Origin: Scleroderma bovista
Taxonomy: Eukaryota; Basidiomycota; Agaricomycetes; Boletales; Sclerodermataceae
Reading direction: 5' to 3'
Assembly: GCA_037178675.1 (NCBI GenBank)
Contig: JAYMGJ010000204.1
Span: 62,001-126,000 of the forward strand
DNA: 64,000 bases
Shown: piece after piece, positions 54,470 to 64,000 of the stretch
Layout of the letters: each line of letters starts with the position of its first letter
How positions within the stretch are numbered: the first letter of the stretch is position 1
Program-made: the position numbers and the translations under genes
Notes under the pieces: generated by a model
Told to the model about the DNA's origin: nothing
The model's input: the letters and a program-made list of their open reading frames with translations, nothing else
Databases searched by the model: none

Positions 54470-56995
54470 ATGCCCCTCCCAGCTCGAAACCCAAACGACG
54501 TCGACCCTTTCGACGAACTCCTCCGTCCCCCACCGGGCGAAACAGAACAGGATCGCCTCATCAGGCTTGCCCAGGAAGCAGAGGCAAAGCGGCGTAGTCA
54601 GGCAATCGACAACTCTCTCAAGGCAGAGCGCATGCAACAGAAGAAAAAGTCGGTCGTCAGACTCCTCCTTCTCGGCCAATCAGAATCCGGTCAGTTAATT
54701 CCTCGTCATTTGTCGTCCATCTAACCCGTCCACTAGGAAAATCAACTACTCTCCGTCGTATGTCTGTTCCGCGCTTTCTCTCTATCAGCTCACCCCTCGC
54801 AGACTTTCAGCGTCTCTACACTCCATCCGCATTTCGCGCTGAACGCATCCTCTGGAGGAGCGTCATCCAGCTCAACATCGTCCGCTCCGTACGCACAATC
54901 CTAGATGCTATCTCATCCGTTCCTCCTCCTCCCGTTGCCACCGATCCGCAGAGCCCCAACGAAGACTCTGAAGAAGACCCTCCATACATCCCACATGAAC
55001 TTGAACTCGTCAAATTACGTCTATCGCCTCTCCACCATGTCGAGGCACTCCTCATCGCAAAACTCATCCCTCCCAGTCAGGATGATGCTTGGGCACCTAT
55101 CGCTTCCACCTCAACCTCCGGCGCACCTATCATCACTCATTATCACCATCATCATCCCGCCTATCACCACCGTCCTGATCAGCGCTGGCGTCCATCTCAG
55201 GAAGTCTTCGTCAGACCAAGCGCAACATCCTGGAAAGGCGCACTCGCAAAATCATTCCCGTTTCCCACCAGCGCACGCCCAAATTCAATAGACGGCGACA
55301 GCACCAGCACGGCCACCTCCCGTGATGAAGCCCAGCAGGTCCTTAACGCATGTTATGGAGATATCATTGCCCTTTGGAGTGATCCATTTGTCAGGGAAAT
55401 CTTGCGCAGAAGAAAAATTAGACTTGAGGAGTCACCCGGGTTGTCAGTGTTCTCTTTCTTTCTTGTAACGGAGTGCGAATGAGCCGTCTGTATACAGCTT
55501 CCTAAACGACTTGCAGCGGGTCACCCTACCAGACTATATCCCCTCAGATGGTCAGTTTATACTTTGCTGTTCTTTACTTTTATCGAAATACTCTCACTGC
55601 TATTTACAGACGATGTCCTTCGCGCAAGACTCAAAACAGTTGGCGTATCCGAGTATAGGTGTGAGATGGAAGCCGCTGCTGGTCGAGAACAGGGAACAGA
55701 GTGGAGAATTGTGGACGTAGGTGGGTCGAGGTCGCAGGTGGGTCATCTGTCCCTTGGCTTCACTCAGCGCTTCTAACGGTTTATCTTACGTCCGCACAGA
55801 GAGGTATGCCTGTCTTTTTTTTATCTTGCTACTTGCCCTGATTTCGGCCGCCTCGTACAGCCACATGGGTTCCGTTTTTTGATGATGGTGAGTCATACAA
55901 TCCCACTTGAAGTCATGACAAGGGCTTGATCATGGAATGTCAGTTGATGCGATCATATTCCTTGCACCTATATCTGGGTTTGACCAGGTCCTCGCCGAGG
56001 ATCGGACGGTAAACAGACTTGTTCGTCTTCCGCTCTTTTGTTTCTTTGTTCTGGTCCTCATTTCGATCTCCACAACCGTGCATACAGGAAGACTCTGTCC
56101 TCCTTTGGAAGGCCATTTGTTCCAATAAACTCCTGGCCAACGTCGATTTGGTTCTTTTTCTCAACAAATGTGACATTTTGGATGCAAAACTCAAGGCGGG
56201 CATCAAGCTCTCCAAATATGTGAGAAGCTATGGTGACCGGTCAAATGATTTAGACACGGCTTGTAAATGTGCGTTCTTGATTTTTATTCGTTTCTGAACG
56301 ATTTTCTTGGTTAAAGACGTTGATTGCTGTATTTGTCGGACAGATTTCAGAAGCAAGTTTAGTGCTATCCATCGGGAATATTCCCCCCTTCCCCGCAAGT
56401 TTTACGGATTCTGCACGAGCGTAACTGTGGGTCATTCTTTTATATTGCTACCCTGAACAGGGTCTCATTCATCTTCATGTTCTTGCTCCCCTCACCAAAA
56501 TCTGCTCTCAACAACTCTCCACCTTCGGATTTTCGCACCAACATTAATATCAAAACGTGGACAATTTCCTATATGACTTTGCATGTTGTTCCACGGCGGC
56601 CGTTCATTTTACCCACTGTGCCTTATTTCCTTACCTTGTTTGGCAACCTTCGCCTCGTGGGTCTGTTCGCCACTTTGCGTCCTGGTACCTGCCCCTGTCT
56701 GCCATCTCGCCGTGCTCCTCTACATTTCTCCGGTGATCGGCGCGTGTTCTTTGTTTGCTTCCGTATATTCTTGACCCACATCTTACCCGTCCCCCCGTTG
56801 CGTCATTGCCACGTATTGTCAATCGGGATGTTGGAAACAGGACACGACAACAACAGCTGGAATACTTGCGAGCGGTGAGTTTCTGCGACTCATATCTCCG
56901 CCCGTATGAAATTACACTGCCGCTGACTTGGCATGACGCCGACAGTGAGAGATATGGTCGTACGGAGACATCTAAAACAGTCGCGGTTGCTTTAG
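54470..56995 (+). CDS. divergent G-protein alpha subunit
   Basis: Twelve exons (54470-54689, 54737-54757, 54803-55439, 55498-55550, 55610-55737, 55800-55803, 55861-55887, 55944-56020, 56088-56268, 56344-56426, 56841-56874, 56946-56995) give 504 residues. G1 is LLLLGQSESGKSTTLR; switch I RARLKTVG; switch II reads DVGGSRSQRATW; G4 FLNKCDIL; G5 CTSVTD; the C terminus is VRDMVVRRHLKQSRLL. Compared with a typical ~355-residue G-alpha it has a long insert in the helical domain (PPPPVATDPQ, THYHHHHPAYHHRPDQ). The GTPase-critical Gln of switch II (GGQ in most G-alphas) is Ser, and there is no MG start for myristoylation. Exon 6 is only 4 nt (AGAG), needed to give SRSQ-RA-TW. The intron at 56427-56840 is unusually long (414 bp). 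It would act in receptor signalling at the membrane, probably with slow GTP hydrolysis. Confidence 0.9.
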
Positions 56996-58951
56996 GACGA
57001 AAGGTTCGAAGTGGCATGGGTATATGGTGAAAATCATTTGTTATATGCTGTCGGTGAGTGTTACTGTAGCTGACTACGGTCCGTGGTAGTTGGATCTTCC
57101 TGTTGAGAGGCACCGCCCCGTCAGATGGGATGCATCTTGTCGGTTGTGTGTTGGATAGCCGACCGAGTTGATTCCTTTTGCTAAATTGGAATAACTCGCG
57201 CATTTCCGTCGGATGGGACATCCCTGCGGAACTTAAGACTTATTCGGCAGATGAAGTGGGCTCCGCTGGGAAATTGGCATCACCCCTTCTTGACTTAGTC
57301 TGACTGATTTCTGATCTATCAAGCACGCCTCCATTTTATATTTGCAACCTTGCGGACTTCACCACCCGCCCGAATCCTCATGGTTGTTACAAGGCTATTA
57401 CGGTTCAATACAGATCGAATCGAATCGAATCTACGTGATTATCTGCGCCCAACGACTACATATAATCTTATGCCCATCTTACGCCCGTGGTTTTTATGCT
57501 TACGTCTTTACATACCTTCACGACGCTCAACTTTCTCTCCCGAATTCGCCCAGTGCACTCCAAGCGGAGAATGACGTGATACCATGCAATCATTACATAC
57601 CGTATATGCCTCGCAGATCTCGCACCCTGCACAATGGATGAACCACATGTTTCCCCCATCCTCTCCTACCTCCCTGAATCCCTAACCGTCCGTTCTCCCT
57701 GCGGATATACTTGGAGTACACCGTTGTCAAATATCCTGACATTCTGTGTAACATTCCCAACATTTTTCTGGCATTACTTCTTTCTCAACACTACATCTTA
57801 ACATCTCGTAGCTATTTACACCACATACCGGACACCAGGCTTTTTTCTTTCACTCTTTGTTCTCCCTAATATTTACTGTTCTATTTGGATTTCTTCTGAA
57901 ACTTGGCCAATTTCTGCCACTTCTTCCAACCCCAGCAACATACTATGTAACTGGTAATTGTCTACCTCTATTTCTCCTCTTCAATTCTTCTGCAATAATG
58001 TGGTCATGATGCATACTTGATCCTGATGTCTTTCGTAGTTAGGTGTATATTTAGATTGTATCTACCTACTATGTATTTGCCATCAAATGTCATTTTACAT
58101 GATACAGCATGCTTACTAGGGATGCCAGGAACAATGTATTTCTGTTGCCAAGTTATAAGTCCGTGTCTGATCATGCACATCCTCACCCAAGAGGTGTGCG
58201 TTCGGCGAATCCCGAACACTCCGCGACTTGGCGGCCTGGTGTCCGGGGGCCATTTTCGAAGAAATTATGAGACTTTGCATATATAGTGCATGAAGGCCCA
58301 AACAAAATTGTTAGCTGTTATATGAAAACCTGTAGCTCTGAAGATACACTACAATCCTAGACAGTTGATTTCTACTTCTATTTGTGAGATTGTGATTGGC
58401 AACAGTTGAAATAGATGCGAATGCGAATGGGACTAGCCTGATAATGTGAGTAGCTTCGAATTAATCTATCGCTTTGGTCCCTGTTGCAGTAAAGCTTGTT
58501 TTGACCAGGTTCCTTGACAGGTTCACTATTCTTTGGCCCAAGATAATGGAAGAATAGTTTTATTCACACCATATGATGGTGAATAGGTAGATTTGAATTC
58601 ATTGGAGGGCTATCAGGGTGCTGGAAGTCCTTGTGGGAGCTAGCTGACTTGATGACCCTATCAAACATATTCTGCACAATCACACTTCTCTTGTCCAACT
58701 GAATGGTATAAGCTCTGGTTCTCAGTGGTTCTCCAACCACACTAGTTCAACATCCATGGGAGACTGCATGATCATTGTAGGATCTATAAGACAACCGATT
58801 TATGGGGGATTTCATCTGATGAACAAGTTCTGCCGACGCAGGCAACATCCTTAATCCCTTGTCTTGCATTGGCGTAGACAGGTTTGAGAAAACTACATCA
58901 GATTCCTCATCTGAGCCATGCTCGACTCTTGGGAAAAGCCCCCCTGAGGAC
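56996..58951. other. 2-kb intergenic stretch without a supported gene
   Basis: The flanking genes converge here, so it holds two 3' untranslated regions. No convincing frame, tRNA or repeat was seen. Confidence 0.4.
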
Positions 58952-61900
58952 TCAGACTTGCGCACACGCCCTCTTCAGCCACTCGAATGCCACCTCATCT
59001 GTGCCTTCGAGGTAAGGCGAAACTTTCTGAAAAACTTCATCGTGGTAGGAATTTAACCACGCTCGCTCGTCGGCTGTTAGAAGGGACAGCTCGATAAGGC
59101 TGGTTTGGATTGGGCACTATACATCGTATGAGAGGCATGAGTGACAGGGAGAACAGGGAGAGCGCATAGACATACCATTGTAAGACACTCGAACCCGAGG
59201 TATCCCTTCCCCCCAAAGTTGTTAGGGGGGTTGACCTCGCGCACTATGACGACATCTTCAATACGGATACCCCATTGTCCATCGGCATAGTAACCCGGTT
59301 CTGTGACGTTCACATGTATTTATACATGGAGAATGGAAAGGAAAATGGACAAATGAATAGATATCATACATGCATACGCCACATCACCAATTTCGTCAGC
59401 AACTTTCCTCGCAATGCAGGTGGATGATATGCTCACCGTTAGACACCGTCATACCCGGCTTCAGCGCCGTATTGTTATATGCTGTACAGAAAGGATCATC
59501 CCTATCTCTTTCTCTCCTGCCATCCGAACTTACCAATACGTGTCCCAATACCCTGAGGTCCTGCGTGTGTGTCAGAAATATATCTGCGTAATAGGCGCAA
59601 TGCAGGGCACGTAAACCTCCTGACCTTCGTGGACATTCAGGAAATGTCCTACACCATGTCCAGTTCCATGCCTGTCAAATTTTTGGAAAATATTGTTTGG
59701 AACAAGCGCCAATACTGACCTGTAATCTATACAAAGAAAGAAATGAAGGAGCTGTCAGGGACACGTCCATCGACGTGCCAGCGGGCTAGTTAACGTAGCT
59801 AAACTACTAACCCAGTCCATCTTGCCAAAGCGGTCGTCGAGCAAAGGAATCTCTGTGGACACGGGAAATTCGTAAGGAGCAGTAAGACACGGGGAAATAA
59901 AAGAGGTGAAACGGCACATACATGGTAAATCCTACAAACAGAAACAGGGCCATGACACTCCCACCTCAACACTCGAACCGAGACACGTGAGGAATGACGC
60001 ACCAGTCGTACCACTGGGAAAGATGGCAGTGTCAATAGCAATGTGTCCTTGGAGAACACGAGTAAAGGCTCGCTTTTCCGCCTCAGAAGGCACTCCAAAG
60101 TGCTGGTTTACATCCCTTGGTCATAGAAAACTGGCAATACACGCAGATCGAAGTCTTACCAAAGTCCGAGTGACGTCTGTCGTGCCATCGCGGTATTGGC
60201 CTGATAACTACATCATTAGTGACCATGAGGTATTTCAGCTGATCGGACCGTACCTCCAGAATCACATAGATATATCTAAAGTATTTCATGTTAGCAAAAT
60301 GGTCCTGCCAACCTTGCCATGCGTACCTGATATTTCGTAATCATAGCGCAGTCATTTGGATCCGGGGAATAATGAATTATAGCTGGGCCATCACGCGTTA
60401 CAATCGAAATGTATAATTTAATGGTACGAACCAGCGTTAGGACCGGCAGAAGAGATGGTTGAAAAGGACAGCCCCATGAAGTCATCGAGCTCACTGTAGA
60501 GATAAGGATGGGCTAGACAAACGAGAGAAGCACACCTACGATCGATATTGTTCAAGTTGCTCAGCTCCCTGATACTCGTTCACTTTTTCTCCGTTGGCCA
60601 ACTGTTTCTCTAGCCAGGCAAAGTAGCGGACCAGTGCTGTGCCATCGCGTATGTGGCATCGCCGGAAACCCTCAATCTCGGTGGGGTTCTTTATTGCCTT
60701 CAGTGCTGCCACGGGTGATGCTACAAGAACCACGTTTTCCTGAGGATCGAGTTGGAATTGGAAAATGATAGGAAGATCCATCAAAGCAACTGACCTCACC
60801 CAGGGCTTCCACAACGGCGAGACTGGCTTTGTTTCCTAGCAAAACGGGCTGCAATGGGTCAGACAGGGCGAATGGATCAAGTAATCAGGTGTGCACAGAT
60901 ACCTCTTCTTTTTTTACGAATGAATCGGCAGCAAGCTGTTTGAGGTAAGGTAAAAACGCTCTGTACGGCCGAATGCTGACTAATTGTCCAAGGTGGGCTT
61001 TGACGGAATCGTCCACCTGGCTTTCATCGATGAAGAGGACAGCCGAATCCCGCGTGACGACAGCGTATGCGAAGAAAACTTCACAGTACATGCAATTCAA
61101 CGAGTCTCTGAAGTAAGGCGGATTGCTTACCAGGATTGAAATCGATGTCAGAACCTCTCAGATTGAACAGCCATGCAACCTCATCCAGTAATGTGACAGC
61201 CATTGCAGCCGCGTTCTTCTTGGCCATTTCCTGACGGATGCGGTCGAGCTTGCTGCTGAATGATTCGCCTAGTATGAGGTCAAATTCAAAGATACAGTCA
61301 GACGACCGTGGCTCGCTACCTGCATATTTAAGGTCCAACACGAAAACCTTTCCTTTGGGCCGCTGAGGACGCTCAGAACCCCAGACGATGTCTACCGGAT
61401 TCTGAGTAAGTGCAACAAGCTCCGAAGAACGAGACTGCAGGGTTTTCCGGAGTTCAAGAGCCTCGGCTATGTAAACGTGCTCAGAACTAATGCACACGTT
61501 GACCAGGTCACCTACTAGCCGCTATCAGTGTTGGATCAACACCTATCTTAACACCCTCCTCGAGATGCTTTAATTAGTATCAGCCGCTCAAATTAACTCG
61601 CTCTGGTGGTCGCTCACGTACTTTCGTTAAGAACTCTTGCCACGTCGGAATATCTAGGCCACAATTAACGAAAGGATAGCATTAATATTCCGGGCCACGA
61701 CCTACCTTGCAATCCCTGCTTCATCAGCGTCCAATTACTGGCAAATGATGCTTAACGCAGCCCCCATTCGTCGGGAATAGCCAGTGCCATACCTATCCAA
61801 TTGTTGTTCAGCCTGGAGGAAGTATCGTCCGTCGGTGAATAGAAACGCGTCCTGCAACGTGATGACCGCACATCCTGAGTGTATGATACTGTGAGTACTG

Positions 61901-62178
61901 CTCTGTATAGTTGAGTGTGAGGATCACCTGCCGAGCCGTTGAAACCGGATATGAAAGCCCGTCTCTTATCTGCTTCGGCAGGATACTCGCTAAAGTCTGC
62001 ACCATTGCTCAGAGTTAGCAAACCACGACACCCAAGAGAAGCCCTTGGCCCCGTACTCACGTTCGTCTTCACTGGGCACCACGATCGTTTTGACATCGAA
62101 CTCGGGTTTCCTCATGAGTTCCCGAAGGCTCGCAAGCCGTTCAGAGGTGTTCACTGTGTGCCTTCCTATCGCACCCAT
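58952..62178 (-). CDS. Xaa-Pro aminopeptidase P (M24B metallopeptidase)
   Basis: A 24-exon model from ATG at 62178 to TGA at 58952 gives 612 residues, the usual length of the family, with every phase agreeing. Exons (high to low): 62178-62061, 61996-61928, 61874-61793, 61737-61706, 61653-61622, 61558-61516, 61466-61320, 61268-61131, 61078-60903, 60848-60795, 60739-60540, 60493-60432, 60382-60327, 60275-60254, 60200-60160, 60102-60003, 59931-59922, 59852-59812, 59726-59720, 59671-59625, 59560-59534, 59481-59437, 59300-59176, 59116-58952. The enzyme removes an N-terminal residue preceding proline. Ligands of the two Mn ions are visible: YLCDSG and DGTTDVTRT (Asp), HGTGHGVG (His), NEPGYY and LGFE (Glu). 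There is no signal peptide, so it is cytosolic. Two exons are only 10 and 7 nt. Confidence 0.93.
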
Positions 62179-62426
62179 GGTGATGATTGATGAAGTAGAT
62201 CTGAATGAGATAGTAGTACGGTTGATCAAAGAGGAGACAGATTGATATCGATGCACATGTAGTACACGTCCGCAATAGAATCTGCCACTTGCTTGTAACC
62301 ACATAAAAGGAACATGTAAGTCGTGCACAAATTATTGTCAACATTCCGTTGATTACATTGAAGCGTGCAATAATGAATGTACCACCACAACTAGTCCATG
62401 CAAGCGCCCAAAGGGTATCTACTAAT
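62179..62426. other. promoter of the aminopeptidase and 3' end of the transporter gene
   Basis: A 248-bp gap between two minus-strand genes. No specific motif was identified. Confidence 0.4.
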
Positions 62427-64000
62427 CTAAACAGCTTTATGAGGTGGTCGAGGGGAACTTCTGGCGCTGCCCTGCAGTGCCGGAGAGTTACTATGACTTC
62501 GAGGTACACTAGGTCGTTTATTATGGGTTGACCGTAGCTTTGTCCGCTCGTTTACATCACTGTCGGATTCGACATCGTCTTCATCTTCATCGCTTTCCCT
62601 CAACTGGGACAGCGGAACATCACCTCTCCCATCTTCCTCGAATGAGTTGAAGAGGGCTGCACTCTGGGCTCGGTACAGTGAACTCCTTCTACCATGCCTG
62701 GAGGAAGGGTGTACAGCGTCAGGTCTGTGCTCGGAAACGCCACTCCACCCGTCCAGTGATGGCCGACCTTGCAAGCTTATTCGCGGATTCAGTATGCCAG
62801 TCTCAAGGGTGCTATGGCCATCAGAAAGCGAGGGGGGATCTGGTTTTCGCGAAAGATTGAGCAGATGGACACCAAGAAACGTCACAATGAACCCTGCTAA
62901 TAAAGTCATTGTGTTCGTTCCATCAGTGGTATTGAAACCTTGGAATAGGATGAGGGACGCGACGATGGTCGCTGTTGAGAATCCTACATAGTACATCGGG
63001 TTGACCCTAATCGAACAAAGTGAATAAGGATCAAAATTGCATTGATGGACATACACGTTGGTAGAAAATGTGTCAAGAGCCTTGTTGAAGAAATTCATCT
63101 GCACCAAGATGCATCCCACCACAATAATGCCGAAGACGTATGTACTGGGATGTGTGAATTGGTTGTTGCCGCTCAAGGTTAATTTGACCGCGACCCCGAA
63201 TCCTTTGATAGCCATAACGGACACGGAACCGACTAAAGAGCAAATCGAGATATAAACGACAGGATTCGACCGGCCGTAACGCGGGGCAACATTGAAAATC
63301 ATGACCACAGAGAATACGAAGACAGTGAGGCAGTATAGCACAAATCCTGAACAGAATGAGGATCAACAAGGAATGAGCGTGGCTCAGCTTACCAGGTTGA
63401 ATGGCGTAATGCAGAATCTCATCCACTGTCTCTACTTCTTTGTCTGCTGGAGCATGAAGGACGATGATAAGAGATCCGATCAAACATAATGCACATCCTA
63501 TTCGTCCTAGATGGCCCAGCTCTTCATTCAAAAGAAACGACGCGAGAACTGCACTGTGCAGCGTCAAACTTGGCAATACTCCGTTTGTGAGACCACCCAC
63601 CCAATGAGCACGCTCAGTGCGCCTAGCGGTGTCACCAATATTGGTGGCGCGAACGTATAGGCCGCAAAGTTGGCGACTGGAGAGGTCGACTAAGGTTGAA
63701 TAACGTTACATTTACACCCAGACTTACTTTCACCAAGGACCACTGAAAAACGAGGTCAGTCTAGAGCACCTTAAGCGACCATGGCGACATACATGTTGTT
63801 ATCCCTGCCCACCAAGTTGGGTTGCGAAGATAACCATAATCCTCGGATGAATATGCAGAATTTCGTGCTCCTGCGTTCGTAAGACCCTGATCAATATGTT
63901 TAGGGTGGGAGACAGCCGCAAGGAGCAAGACGGCAAACCTTTTTCGTTATGATAAAGCTTGTCCCAATGGCAAACGAACTGGATATGGCGAGGGCCAGAC
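62427..64000 (-). CDS. NIPA-type magnesium transporter (5' end beyond the window)
   Basis: Seven exons are visible: one from the right edge to 63941, then 63886-63793, 63742-63728 (15 nt), 63676-63601, 63553-63393, 63346-63055 and 63006-62427. The protein starts beyond the window and enters as [20 protein letters not shown], the first helix of the family. Further landmarks are [76 protein letters not shown] and [20 protein letters not shown]. Eight or nine hydrophobic helices fit a NIPA carrier of Mg2+ in an endomembrane or the plasma membrane. The C-terminal ~120 residues are hydrophilic (Ser, Arg and acidic runs such as [14 protein letters not shown]), a likely cytosolic tail. Confidence 0.9.

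Overview
The window looks like a chromosome segment from a mushroom-forming basidiomycete (Agaricomycetes). Supporting signs are genes split by many 44-60 nt introns, fungal chromoviruses and copia elements, a PIF/Harbinger transposase and a TET/JBP-like dioxygenase of the kind expanded in mushrooms. It has two compartments. Positions 1 to about 46,600 are almost entirely mobile and repeated DNA. Positions about 46,900-64,000 are ordinary genes.

Left compartment. From left to right it holds: a copia RNase H tail (1-375) with its LTR; minisatellites; an unrecognised gene cut by a solo LTR (2225-2553, target duplication TTCGG); long low-complexity tracts; and a TET/JBP-like 2-oxoglutarate/Fe(II) dioxygenase gene (7610-9065). 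Next come nested solo LTRs at 9319-10239 and a deep nest at 10,829-17,926. That nest is one solo LTR (duplication GTATT) interrupted by two oppositely oriented copies of a TIR element stuffed with minisatellites; the first copy itself contains another solo LTR (duplication TGGGG). A decayed minus-strand copia element (20,464-32,257) carries two insertions: a 2.07-kb solo LTR (21,515-23,587) and a full-length plus-strand copia element (26,473-31,717, duplication GGTAC). A 1.8-kb LTR, short tandem repeats and a ~170-bp satellite follow. The last large element is a young, apparently intact Ty3/gypsy chromovirus (38,616-44,950, minus), head-to-head with a truncated older relative. It has 371-bp LTRs differing at about six positions, gag and pol in different frames with a slippery heptamer at the gag stop, and an 11-nt self-priming signature. 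A PIF/Harbinger transposase (45,105-46,426) with altered catalytic residues closes the compartment.

Right compartment. A decayed SAP18-like gene (46,901-47,739), an F-box protein (48,453-50,074), aspartokinase (51,952-54,171, minus), a divergent G-protein alpha subunit (54,470-56,995), Xaa-Pro aminopeptidase P (58,952-62,178, minus, 24 exons) and a NIPA-type magnesium transporter running off the right edge (62,427-64,000, minus). The aspartokinase and G-alpha genes diverge from a shared ~300-bp region. Exon models were built by hand from GT-AG (one GC-AG) sites, and every complete one closes in frame; three exons are 10 nt or shorter.

Common thread. Most inactivating changes I could read in the older elements (arginine CGA to TGA, catalytic Asp to Asn) fit CpG to TpG/CpA transitions. 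This is expected from deamination of methylated CpG, in a window that also encodes a TET/JBP-like enzyme.
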